Assembly: GCF_019457905.1 (NCBI RefSeq)
Contig: NZ_JAHZSV010000013.1
Location: 109,696-173,695 of the forward strand
Direction: 5' to 3'
Source of the DNA: Flagellimonas abyssi
GTDB lineage: Bacteria > Bacteroidota > Bacteroidia > Flavobacteriales > Flavobacteriaceae
Length of the DNA: 64,000 nt
The position numbers and the translations under genes were made by a program. Below are positions 42,855 through 51,488 of the stretch, piece by piece. The notes beneath the pieces are model-generated. The model searched no databases and had not been told where the DNA came from. It was given only the letters and a program-made list of their open reading frames with translations. How positions within the stretch are numbered: position 1 is the first letter of the stretch; every line of letters begins with the position of its first letter.

Positions 42855-43026
42855 GCCCACATTGGTAATTTATTTTTGACAAACTCAACACTAATATAAT
42901 TAGAAAGGGTGAGTTTAGGCTGTAAAAGCAGGCCCTACTTGTATAGGGATCCTTGATCAGCTTGGTAGCCCTAAACCTGTATTTTGGAGTTTGTACAAAA
43001 CTTCTTCCGATGTGGGCTTTTTTTTT
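42855..43026 (+). ncRNA. ssrS: 6S-like RNA (6S-Flavo type)
   Basis: A long rod-like RNA fills the 217-bp gap between zapA and rny. The closing stem is GCCCACATTGG (42855-42865) with CCGATGTGGGC (43007-43017), one G-U pair. An inner stem ACAAACTC/GAGTTTGT follows (42879 and 42987), then a large asymmetric bubble, a further stem GTTTAGG/CCTAAAC (42913 and 42970) and a terminal stem CCCTA/TAGGG. Nine T (43018-43026) end it. The bubble with flanking stems and the position after zapA match the 6S-Flavo family that binds RNA polymerase. Covariance search is needed for proof. Confidence 0.75.
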
Positions 43027-43045
43027 AAACTAAACACAATCAAAC

Positions 43046-44617
43046 ATGGATAATATCATAGTAATTGTTGTCGCAGCTATAGTGGGCTTGGCAATAGGGT
43101 TCGCAATAGCCAAGATGATGGAGAAGGGCAAAGCGTCCAAGACCATTGCCAATGCAAAGAAGGAGGCTGCCTACATTGTTAAGGAGGCGAATAAAGAAGG
43201 AGAGAGCATTAAAAAGGATAAGATTTTCCAAGCCAAGGAAAAGTTTTTGGAGTTGAAGGCTGAGCATGAGAAGGTTATTATCAACAAGGATAAAAAAATA
43301 GCTGAGGCCGAAAAACGTACCAGGGATAAAGAATCACAGGTAAGCAGCGAATTGGCCAAGAACAAAAAACTCAACGATCAATATCAACAAAAGATAAAGG
43401 AGGTCGAGTATAAAAGTGATATTCTGGACAAGAAGCAATCCGAAGTAGAAAAACTCCATAAAAGTCAAGTGCAACAACTAGAGGTAATCTCCGGTCTTTC
43501 CGCAGAAGATGCGAAGGCACAATTGTTGGAATCTTTAAAAGAGACCGCAAAAAGCGATGCCATGGCCTATTTGCAGAATACTCTGGAAGAAGCAAAGCTT
43601 ACCGCACAACAAGAGGCACGAAAAATTGTGGTCAATACCATTCAGCGTATAGGTACCGAAGAAGCAGTGGAAAATTGTGTTTCCGTATTCAATTTGGAGT
43701 CTGATGACGTAAAGGGACGCATTATTGGCCGTGAAGGTCGAAATATACGGGCTATCGAGGCCGCTACAGGGGTCGAGATTATTGTTGATGATACTCCAGA
43801 AGCTATTATTCTATCCTGTTTTGACTCCGTTAGAAGAGAGGTGGCACGATTGTCATTGCACCGATTGGTGACAGATGGCCGTATTCACCCTGCCCGTATT
43901 GAAGAGGTAGTGAAGAAGACCGAAAAACAAATCAACGAAGAGATAGCCGAGATAGGTAAGCGTACCGTAATCGATTTGGGAATCCATGGATTGCACCCTG
44001 AGTTGATTAAAGCGGTAGGTAGAATGAAGTATCGCTCCTCTTACGGACAAAACCTGTTACAGCACTCTCGTGAAGTTGCCAAACTTTGTGGGGTTATGGC
44101 AGCAGAACTTGGACTTAACCCTAAATTGGCCAAAAGGGCCGGTTTGTTGCACGACATAGGAAAGGTTCCCATGGCAGAGGTGGAGGTGGAAACACCGCAC
44201 GCTATCTTGGGTATGCAGTGGGCCCAGAAGTTTGGTGAAAAGGATGAAGTCTGTAACGCGATAGGTGCCCACCACGATGAAATAGAGATGACTACACTAT
44301 TGTCTCCAATAGTTCAGGTCTGTGATGCCATTAGTGGTGCAAGACCGGGGGCCAGAAGACAGGTGTTGGACTCCTATATCCAACGTTTAAAGGATTTGGA
44401 AGATATAGCCTTTGGTTTCCATGGAGTACAGAAAGCCTATGCCATTCAGGCCGGTAGGGAGCTGCGTGTAATCGTTGAAAGTGAAAAGGTAAACGATGAC
44501 AAAGCTGCCGAGCTGTCTTTTGAGATTTCACAGAAAATCCAAACGGACATGACCTATCCTGGCCAGGTAAAAGTAACCGTAATCCGAGAAACTAGATCGG
44601 TAAACGTAGCCAAGTAA
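43046..44617 (+). CDS. rny: Ribonuclease Y
   Basis: A 523-aa membrane-anchored endoribonuclease that initiates mRNA decay. Residues 3-22 are a membrane helix ([18 protein letters not shown]), followed by a coiled coil to about 200. The KH domain has [19 protein letters not shown] and the HD domain carries [14 protein letters not shown] and AHHDEIEM. Length and order match Bacillus RNase Y. It begins 19 bases after the 6S-like RNA's T-run, so RNA and gene may share a leader or be independent. Confidence 0.96.
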   Translation: MDNIIVIVVAAIVGLAIGFAIAKMMEKGKASKTIANAKKEAAYIVKEANKEGESIKKDKIFQAKEKFLELKAEHEKVIINKDKKIAEAEKRTRDKESQVSSELAKNKKLNDQYQQKIKEVEYKSDILDKKQSEVEKLHKSQVQQLEVISGLSAEDAKAQLLESLKETAKSDAMAYLQNTLEEAKLTAQQEARKIVVNTIQRIGTEEAVENCVSVFNLESDDVKGRIIGREGRNIRAIEAATGVEIIVDDTPEAIILSCFDSVRREVARLSLHRLVTDGRIHPARIEEVVKKTEKQINEEIAEIGKRTVIDLGIHGLHPELIKAVGRMKYRSSYGQNLLQHSREVAKLCGVMAAELGLNPKLAKRAGLLHDIGKVPMAEVEVETPHAILGMQWAQKFGEKDEVCNAIGAHHDEIEMTTLLSPIVQVCDAISGARPGARRQVLDSYIQRLKDLEDIAFGFHGVQKAYAIQAGRELRVIVESEKVNDDKAAELSFEISQKIQTDMTYPGQVKVTVIRETRSVNVAK

Positions 44618-44624
44618 CCTTGCG

Positions 44625-45872
44625 CTAGTTCGCAATAACGTTTCTTAATATCCAATCAATAGGGACATCCTTATATTGTGTACTGGATCTGTTTGTGGTA
44701 TTCGTTTCATTTTTGGACATCACCAAAAGCCACATACCATCTCCATAGGTTATTGTTGTAATGGAATAGCCTTTATCGGCTCGTTCTTTTATCCAGTCAA
44801 ATGGATATGTTGTTTCCGTTTTCCATGTCTGTGCGCCAAGTTTTGAGCCTTGGGTCATGGTTATTGCCCAAACACCGTTACCGTAGGTGGCAGAGGTAAT
44901 TGCGTAGTTCTCGTTCCAATTGTCAATAATCCAATCTCGGGGAATATCGTAACTGGTTTTCCATCTTTGGGAAATATACCCTGTGTTTTTATTCATGGCC
45001 AAGTACCAATTTCCTTTACCATACATCATTGAGGTAATTTGGTAATCATCGTTCCATTTTTCGGTGACCCAGTCCTTGGGAAAAGTATCCGATTTTTTCC
45101 ATGATTGTGGCTGTAGTCCATTCCCCTTGCTCATAAGAACGGTAAATTGATTTTTATATTCATCGTAATCGAAAGCCGATATGTTTAGGCCATTGTCCCA
45201 TTCCTGTTTAATCCAGTCGCTTGGGAATTCGTTCGATGTTTTAATTTTCTGCTCGGTGTATGAAACTTTGCTCGTTTTCTCCATGGCCGCAGCCCAGACC
45301 GATTCACCATCAAAACCATTGGCCAGAACGGTTACAGCATTTGTTTTGACAGGAAAAGATAGTTCACCTTTGTTTAAATAGACAAGCAATCGGAATACAT
45401 CTTCATCTTCATTAAAGTAATCGTCCAAATAGCCTTTGGTCAAAGCTTCTGGGTTTAATGCTACCCAGTATAGCATAGGCTTCATCGATTCCGTAAAGTC
45501 ACCTCCTTCAAAAGTATTATCGTCTGCGGTATAGGCTGTGTAAGCACCATTGTTATCCTTTACATAAAAATTGTCCGCACTATAGCTGGCATTGGATGGT
45601 CCACGAACAATAAAGGCATCATTCCCGTCTAAATATCTGTCCGCTGTACCATCGGACTTTGTAAAATTTTTATAGCTGCAGATATAGTTGGCCAGTTTGT
45701 CCGAACCATTGGCATAATATTTTACGCGGACCAAAGCTTCATTTTCCTCGTAAAAAATGACCAAGGCGGTGTACTTTACTTCACCGCTTACCCAGCTGGT
45801 TTCATAATAGTTTTGGGAATATCCGGAAATCGAATAAAAGAAAATCAAAAGGGGAACAAAAAAATATTTCAT
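44625..45872 (-). CDS. Secreted protein with five tryptophan-rich DUF7477-like repeats
   Basis: A 415-aa protein with a signal peptide (1-19, SGYSQ) that should be secreted or outer-membrane linked. Residues 20-210 hold a beta-rich domain without a recognised motif. Residues 216-415 carry about five repeats at steps of 48, 46, 46 and 47 residues, anchored by FPxDW (W220, W268, W314, W360, W407). Each reads roughly FPxDWIxxxWxxxYxITSxxYGxGxWxLxMS. This is similar to the DUF7477 repeats I recall from C-termini of plant casein-kinase-like proteins. It is convergent with rny. Binding of a ligand or glycan by the repeats is only a guess. Confidence 0.72.
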   Translation of the reverse strand: MKYFFVPLLIFFYSISGYSQNYYETSWVSGEVKYTALVIFYEENEALVRVKYYANGSDKLANYICSYKNFTKSDGTADRYLDGNDAFIVRGPSNASYSADNFYVKDNNGAYTAYTADDNTFEGGDFTESMKPMLYWVALNPEALTKGYLDDYFNEDEDVFRLLVYLNKGELSFPVKTNAVTVLANGFDGESVWAAAMEKTSKVSYTEQKIKTSNEFPSDWIKQEWDNGLNISAFDYDEYKNQFTVLMSKGNGLQPQSWKKSDTFPKDWVTEKWNDDYQITSMMYGKGNWYLAMNKNTGYISQRWKTSYDIPRDWIIDNWNENYAITSATYGNGVWAITMTQGSKLGAQTWKTETTYPFDWIKERADKGYSITTITYGDGMWLLVMSKNETNTTNRSSTQYKDVPIDWILRNVIAN

Positions 45873-46087
45873 GGTGGTTGATTGGTTTAACTGTTTAAAA
45901 ATGCTTCAAACAGGACAACAAAAGCAAAAAAATGAGGTGTATGGCCAAAAAAAGAATACCAAAGAGAGATTTCGATATATTTTTTTTGACCTGTCATATT
46001 GTTGAAAGCTCAATCAACAGTGATATTTGTCATACTTTTCCAACGGAGATAGGACTAACTTCATTCAAGGAATCCATAAATACATGA

Positions 46088-46516
46088 ATGATGAAAAATA
46101 GTATGCCTGTTTCAAAAATAATGACCAAAAAATTGGTGACACTTACCACCAATGACGATTTGGTGACCGCGGAAAAGTTATTTAAAAAGCATCATATTCG
46201 GCATATTCCAGTTGTAGAAGGTAATGCCATAAAGGGTATATTGAGTTATACGGATTTGTTGCGGATTAGCTTTGCCGATGCGGTGGATGAACAAGAGGAA
46301 TACGTGGATACCATTGTGTACAACATGTTTACGATTCCACAGGTGATGGTCAATGATGTTGTCAGTGTAAACTCTGAAACGTCTATCCGTGATGTGGCGC
46401 GCTTTCTTTCCAAAAAAGAGTTTCATGCGTTACCGGTTGTGGACAATGGTAAACTTGTTGGTATTGTGACCACTACGGATTTAATCAATTATCTGTTGGA
46501 GTATATTGAAGTGTAA
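46088..46516 (+). CDS. CBS-domain pair protein
   Basis: A 142-aa protein made of two CBS motifs (Bateman module), which bind adenosine nucleotides and regulate a partner. The first covers VSKIMTKKLVTL to IKGILSYTDLLR, the second starts at IPQVMVNDVVSVN and ends in VGIVTTTDLINYL. No other domain is fused, so it must act in trans or through a partner elsewhere. Three possible in-frame ATGs lie near 46088. It is divergent from the repeat protein and is followed by a terminator. Confidence 0.9.
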   Translation: MMKNSMPVSKIMTKKLVTLTTNDDLVTAEKLFKKHHIRHIPVVEGNAIKGILSYTDLLRISFADAVDEQEEYVDTIVYNMFTIPQVMVNDVVSVNSETSIRDVARFLSKKEFHALPVVDNGKLVGIVTTTDLINYLLEYIEV

Positions 46517-46531
46517 CTGTCCAAGAATAAG

Positions 46532-46560
46532 AAAGGACCGCCGATAAGGAGGTCCTTTTA
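46532..46560. terminator. Terminator between CBS and DUF349 genes
   Basis: AAAGGACC (46532-46539) pairs with GGTCCTTT (46551-46558) around an 11-base loop, followed by a short T-run. It may stop both converging transcripts. Confidence 0.65.
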
Positions 46561-46586
46561 TTGTTTTTAGAAGTTGCAAATAGTAG

Positions 46587-48644
46587 CTATTCTTCTTCGC
46601 TACTCTCGTTTTCTTCTTCTTCGGATTCCTTATTGAGCTTGTGTTCCAGGATATTGAGGTTTTTCATTTTTTCCTTCCAAGTCTGGAGTGCCTCTTTTTG
46701 TTTGTTCAGGTTGTTTATGACCTCCATTACCAATGGATTGTCCTCCGAAGCGTTGGAGAAGAACTGGAGGTTGTTCTCCAATTGACGGATTTCAGATTTA
46801 ACCTCATCAATTTTACGCTTTACAAATACGCGCTCGTTGCCAATGGCATAGTTGTCCTCTGTTTTTGCCAACTCTTGGACCTTGTTTCCGTATTTGAGCA
46901 GTTCGGATTGTTGTTTGCCAACTCCCAATTTCTTTAGCAGGGCGTCTACAATTTTATTGAACTTGCTATTGATGTGTTTTTTGTTGTAAGGAATGCGGCC
47001 ATATTTTTTCCATTCGGCCAAAAAGGCTTTAATATCCTCTATATCTTTTTTCTTATCGCCACTTAGTTGGAATTCTTTTAGACGGTCGAGGCACTCACTT
47101 TTCTTTTTAAAGTTTTCAAACTCTTCTTGATGGGCCTCGTTCTTGTCCGAATGCAAACGGTCAAAATAATGGTTGCAGGCATCCTTGAACTCTTTCCAGA
47201 TTTTGTCTGAGTATTTACGGGGCACATGACCTATTTTTTTCCAGTCGCTCTGAATGCGCTTCATTTGAGGTGTTACCTCGGCCCACTCATCACTATCTTT
47301 TAAAGAGATGGCCAACTCCAACAGTTCTTTTTTCTTTTCCAGATTTTCCTGTTGTTCCTTCTTTTGGTTTTTGTAGAAGGCATTTTTGGTCCTGTTGAAC
47401 TTACGAACGCTCTGTTTAAACTGGTCCCACGTCTCCTCGTTTACTCTTTGCGGAACTTTGCCTGCTTTAAAAAATGAATCCCTAAGCGCTTCAACTTCTT
47501 TTATCTGCTGTTGGATACCTCGGTGGTTGTTCGCAACATTCTCCGAAATCGAAGATATAGCAGCAATAATTTCCTGTTTTTTCTCGTAATTTTTTTCGTA
47601 GACCTTTTCCAGTTCTTGAAAGTGTTCCTGCCTGCGCTGGTGCATGGCCTTCGTGGCATTGCTGAACTTTTCCCAGATTTCCTCGCGATGCTCCTTGGCA
47701 ACAGGTCCAATGTCCTCTTTCCAAATTTTGTGAAGCGTCTGTAGCTCGCGGAAGGCTTTGTTTAAATCAGGTTCGTTGGCCAATGCCTCGGCACGTTCCA
47801 CCAATTTTTGTTTTTCTTCCAGATTGTGTTTAAAATCTAAATCACGCAATTCACGGTTCAAGTGAAGGAAATCGTAAAAGATTTCCATGTGATGGTGATA
47901 AGTGCGCCAAACATCGTTGTAATTGGTACGTGGAATGGGACCGGCATTTTTCCACCGGTGCTGTAAATCTTTAAAGTTATTATAGGTCGTGTTGATGTCT
48001 TCTTCAATATCAATAAGCCCTTTCAACTCTTCAATTATTTCCAATCTATTTTGAAGGTTGCTCTTTAGGGATTGATCTAGTTGCTTGTAATATTGGTCCC
48101 GTTTTTCACGGAAATCGGAATATACTTCGTTGAACTGCCTTTTGGCGACAGAGTTGTATCGAAAATCAATCTCGTTACCCCCTTTGGATACAAACTCCTC
48201 CTTCTTTTCATCTAAAAAATCCTGAAACTTTTGGTCAAACTCGTATTTAATGGCACTTACGTGCTTGTTGATGGCTTGGACCTTTTCATTTTTGACCAAT
48301 CTTTGTAATTCTCCTACCAGATTTTCCATGGACATGGAGTGGTAATCCAGCATGGGAATGGTATGCCTTTTTTCATTTTCGGTATCTTCCGCATCCTCTG
48401 CATTGGATTCATCTATTTCGTCCAAATGATCATTGGATTCATCGTTTTTGGCACTCGTTTCCTCATCCTTGGTTTCGGAAGAAGTTTCCTTTTCAGGTTG
48501 TTTTTCCTCTTCATTTTTAGGTGCAGTCTGCTCGGACACTTTTGCTTCGGCCTGTTCGGTCTCTTCCAAATGTGTTTTTGAACTCTCTGTTATTTCCTCT
48601 TTGCCACCTTCAGCTTGCTGAAGTTTACGATCATTTTCCTGCAT
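46587..48644 (-). CDS. DUF349 repeat protein
   Basis: A 685-aa acidic-basic protein with five DUF349 repeats of about 70 residues, recognised by W-K-x-IG-PxxP-type cores such as HRWKNAGPIPRTNYNDVWR, DWKKIGHVPRKYSDKIWKEF and EWKKYGRIPYN. Residues 1-100 are a strongly acidic low-complexity region (EEKQPEKETSSETKDEETS). No membrane or catalytic motif is visible. It is likely a soluble helical repeat protein of unknown function and may bind RNA or other proteins. It ends the long minus-strand directon; aroE lies 143 bp upstream. Confidence 0.85.
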   Translation of the reverse strand: MQENDRKLQQAEGGKEEITESSKTHLEETEQAEAKVSEQTAPKNEEEKQPEKETSSETKDEETSAKNDESNDHLDEIDESNAEDAEDTENEKRHTIPMLDYHSMSMENLVGELQRLVKNEKVQAINKHVSAIKYEFDQKFQDFLDEKKEEFVSKGGNEIDFRYNSVAKRQFNEVYSDFREKRDQYYKQLDQSLKSNLQNRLEIIEELKGLIDIEEDINTTYNNFKDLQHRWKNAGPIPRTNYNDVWRTYHHHMEIFYDFLHLNRELRDLDFKHNLEEKQKLVERAEALANEPDLNKAFRELQTLHKIWKEDIGPVAKEHREEIWEKFSNATKAMHQRRQEHFQELEKVYEKNYEKKQEIIAAISSISENVANNHRGIQQQIKEVEALRDSFFKAGKVPQRVNEETWDQFKQSVRKFNRTKNAFYKNQKKEQQENLEKKKELLELAISLKDSDEWAEVTPQMKRIQSDWKKIGHVPRKYSDKIWKEFKDACNHYFDRLHSDKNEAHQEEFENFKKKSECLDRLKEFQLSGDKKKDIEDIKAFLAEWKKYGRIPYNKKHINSKFNKIVDALLKKLGVGKQQSELLKYGNKVQELAKTEDNYAIGNERVFVKRKIDEVKSEIRQLENNLQFFSNASEDNPLVMEVINNLNKQKEALQTWKEKMKNLNILEHKLNKESEEEENESSEEE

Positions 48645-48787
48645 TCGTTGCTTGTTTACCTAATTGATTGATGAAAGTTATAGCCAATTTAACAACTTAA
48701 TTGTCTAATAGCAAAAGTATTGATTCTTCTTTTGCTTTAATATAATGGTTGTACATGTTGGTGGAATCGCTATATCAATAGCCGATT

Positions 48788-49519
48788 TTATACATTATTC
48801 CAGATTTCCCAAGCCTTTTCAGCTTGTCCTTTCAACATTTTTAGCCCATTGCAAATAGCGGCTCCATTGGATTCGCCCATAGAAAGAAAACTTGTTTTTT
48901 CGGGATTGTAGATTAAGTCGTAAAGCAGGTGCTGCGTGCCGATGTGCTGGTAGGGAATTTCAGGTTTGTCCTCGACGTTGGGATAGGTTCCAAGGGGCGT
49001 GCAATTAATGATCAAGGTGTTTTTTTGAATAATACCCCTGTCCAGTTCTTCATAGGTATATTGCCCGACTTTCTTGCTTCGCGAGACGTACGTATTGGAT
49101 ATTCCAAGTTCGTTGAGCACATATTGAACAGCTTTGGAGGCGCCTCCTGTTCCCAAAATCAATGCGCTTTTGTGATGAGGCTTTAAGTAGGGTTCCAGTG
49201 ATTTTTGAAAACCGTGGGCATCCGTATTGAATCCCTTTAGCTTATTTTCTGAAAATTGAACGGTGTTAACGGCGCCGATTTTCTCTGCTTTGGAATCTAG
49301 CTCATCCAAAAAAGGAATAATTTCCTGCTTATATGGAATGGTGACATTGAGCCCTCGGATATTTTCCTGTTTAATTATATCTTGGACTTCTTCAATTTTT
49401 TGAAGGTCAAAATTCTCGTAACTGTGGTCCTTTAGTCCTAAATCTTGGAACTTTTGGGTAAAATAACCTTGAGAAAAGGAGTAAGAGATATTTTTACCTA
49501 GAAGGCCGTATCTGTTCAT
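48788..49519 (-). CDS. aroE: Shikimate dehydrogenase
   Basis: A 243-aa NADPH-dependent enzyme that reduces 3-dehydroshikimate in the aromatic amino-acid pathway. The substrate side has LNVTIPYKQEI with the catalytic lysine, and the Rossmann side has LGTGGASKAV and NCTPLGTYP. The start is the ATG at 49519; an upstream ATG at 49540 would add 7 residues that seem to belong only to the overlap. Its 5' end overlaps the end of the DUF368 gene by 26 bp, so expression is coupled to it. The assignment is secure. Confidence 0.94.
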   Translation of the reverse strand: MNRYGLLGKNISYSFSQGYFTQKFQDLGLKDHSYENFDLQKIEEVQDIIKQENIRGLNVTIPYKQEIIPFLDELDSKAEKIGAVNTVQFSENKLKGFNTDAHGFQKSLEPYLKPHHKSALILGTGGASKAVQYVLNELGISNTYVSRSKKVGQYTYEELDRGIIQKNTLIINCTPLGTYPNVEDKPEIPYQHIGTQHLLYDLIYNPEKTSFLSMGESNGAAICNGLKMLKGQAEKAWEIWNNV

Positions 49520-50531
49520 TCTTTTTTCTGTTTTTGCCATACCAATCCAAAATTAATAATACCAAAATCCCCATTAAAATAAAAAGTATGGCCCACCATG
49601 TTTCAGCCTTCGCCATATCGGGGAAATACCGGGTATAGTTTAGAATTATCTTGTTTCCGTTAGTATCCAAAATTGGATGATTGGCGGGGTCCAATTTGAA
49701 AATTGTTTTTTTCCATGGCCACAACACGCCCAAAGACCCTGTGATAAACCCGAGCAGGACTGCGGTGGTGGTTGATTTGTAATGCTTTAATAAATAGCTC
49801 AATAAATGTGAAAATGTCACTAATCCGGTAATTGATCCTAAGGTGAAAACTGCCAGTATTTTTAGTGTATGCATCCGTTCAGCATTATTGAAAAAACTGA
49901 AATCCCCCGAAAACATCTCGGAAAATGTATCATACAGCGCGTTTACGGAATCCACTAAAAGTAACACGTAATTCCCCATCAAAATCAAAATAAAGGAACC
50001 TGAAAGTCCAGGAAGGGTCATTCCGGATACACTGACAATACCGCAGAAAAAGATAAAGAACAGATTGTCATTTTCTTTTGCGGGATTTAAAAAGCTAATT
50101 GAAATGCCAATGATAAGACCAATGAGCCCAGCGGGAATGGTGCGTTTGTTCCACGGAGAAAAGTCTTTTCCAATATGATAGATGGAACCGATGACCATGC
50201 CAAAAAAAGTGGACCAAACAAATAGTTCGTTATGCTTTAAAAAGTAATCCAAAATTCGCGACACGCTAAAGTAGCTGACCAACATGCCGAAAATCAAAAG
50301 TCCCAGAAATTTAGCGTTGATATACCGGAAAAAACTCCTAAACCTTCCGTTGAAGAAAAGTTTTAGGGCCTTTGAGTTCAGTTTTTGAAGGGAATAGATA
50401 AATTCCTCGTAAAAACCGGCAACAAAAGCAACGATGCCACCGGAAACCCCTGGAACCTTGTTTGCAGCTCCCATACATAGGCCTTTGATGACCAAGAAGA
50501 AGTTGTCCAGATATGTTCTAGGTTGCTGCAT
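49494..50531 (-). CDS. DUF368 polyprenyl-phosphate translocase (PopT-like), copy 2
   Basis: A 345-aa membrane protein with about nine helices and the DUF368 signatures GAANKVPGVSGGIVAFVAGFYEE and GLSGSFILILMGNY. DUF368 proteins (PopT) were recently shown to return undecaprenyl phosphate across the inner membrane, so this protein may recycle the lipid carrier used for peptidoglycan, LPS O-antigen and other glycans. It lies 19 bp after a second DUF368 gene and overlaps aroE by 26 bp. The family role is known; specificity here is inferred. Note the GAAN segment where copy 1 has GAAD. Confidence 0.88.
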   Translation of the reverse strand: MQQPRTYLDNFFLVIKGLCMGAANKVPGVSGGIVAFVAGFYEEFIYSLQKLNSKALKLFFNGRFRSFFRYINAKFLGLLIFGMLVSYFSVSRILDYFLKHNELFVWSTFFGMVIGSIYHIGKDFSPWNKRTIPAGLIGLIIGISISFLNPAKENDNLFFIFFCGIVSVSGMTLPGLSGSFILILMGNYVLLLVDSVNALYDTFSEMFSGDFSFFNNAERMHTLKILAVFTLGSITGLVTFSHLLSYLLKHYKSTTTAVLLGFITGSLGVLWPWKKTIFKLDPANHPILDTNGNKIILNYTRYFPDMAKAETWWAILFILMGILVLLILDWYGKNRKKNEQIRPSR

Positions 50532-50550
50532 GTGCCTATATAGGTTTTCC

Positions 50551-51468
50551 TTATTTTTTGGAAGCTAATCTTTCCAGGATAAAAATAAGTGAAAAACCTA
50601 GGATGGCTAATACAATGGCGAGCATTAATTTGCTATCTCCCTCAAAAGCACCGGGGAGTACGTTCATATCGTCCACAACAATAATCTTTTCGCCAAAAGT
50701 CTTGGTCTCCAGAACTTTTTTCCATGGCCAAATTTTGTTTAAAGAACCCAGAATGAACCCTGTCAACAATGCCAATGTGATGTTTTTATAGTGGTTGAAC
50801 ATCCATTTGAGCAACCGAGCAAAGCTCAGCAGTCCGAAAACAGCCCCAACCCCCACGGTCAAAATTATTTTGATATCCCTTTCGTGCACTGCATCCAAAA
50901 TGGTTTTGTAGGACCCTAACAGCACCAAGATAAAAGCTCCGGAAATACCAGGAAGAATCATGGCGCAAATAGCCAAAGCGCCTGATAGGAACAGATAGGG
51001 GAGGTTGTCGGTGTTATCGCTTGCGGGCAATTCGGTTATAAAAAATGCAAGGATAGCGCCCAGAATCAAAACAATAACTGAACCGATGGTCCATCTTTTG
51101 ATTTCCTTGCCCACCAAAAATATGGAAGCTACTACCAATCCAAAGAAAAAGGACCAGAGAAGAATGGGTTCGTTCTCCAAAAGCCAGCTCAGGAACTTTG
51201 CCAAAGAGAGCACGCTGATGAAAATGCCAAGAAACAACGCCACCAAAAAGTTGCCGTTCACCTTGTTCCAAACAGCCCTTATTCCTTCTTTTTTTAAAAT
51301 CGGAATCAAAGAAAGGTTGATATTGTTGATGGAGGTGATAAGCTCTTCATAAATGCCCGAAATAAAGGCGATGGTACCTCCGGAGACACCCGGCACCACA
51401 TCGGCAGCACCCATGGCCATTCCTTTAAGGGTTATGAATACGTATTGCAGTATACTACGTTCTTGCAT
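50551..51468 (-). CDS. DUF368 polyprenyl-phosphate translocase (PopT-like), copy 1
   Basis: A 305-aa membrane protein with the same DUF368 plan as its neighbour, with GAADVVPGVSGGTIAFISGIYEEL and a matching PGISGAFILVLLGSYKTI loop. The start is the ATG at 51468, 20 bp after the TPR gene's stop; the frame upstream is less likely. Two copies side by side suggest duplication with different carriers, pH or Na+ range, or heteromeric use. Location is the inner membrane. Confidence 0.88.
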   Translation of the reverse strand: MQERSILQYVFITLKGMAMGAADVVPGVSGGTIAFISGIYEELITSINNINLSLIPILKKEGIRAVWNKVNGNFLVALFLGIFISVLSLAKFLSWLLENEPILLWSFFFGLVVASIFLVGKEIKRWTIGSVIVLILGAILAFFITELPASDNTDNLPYLFLSGALAICAMILPGISGAFILVLLGSYKTILDAVHERDIKIILTVGVGAVFGLLSFARLLKWMFNHYKNITLALLTGFILGSLNKIWPWKKVLETKTFGEKIIVVDDMNVLPGAFEGDSKLMLAIVLAILGFSLIFILERLASKK

Positions 51469-51488
51469 GGATTTGGATAATGTACTGG

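Noticed and set aside
44620..44635. Short hairpin TTGCG/CGCAA between rny and the repeat protein
   Set aside because: The stem is only five pairs with no T-run, and it overlaps the stop of the convergent gene.
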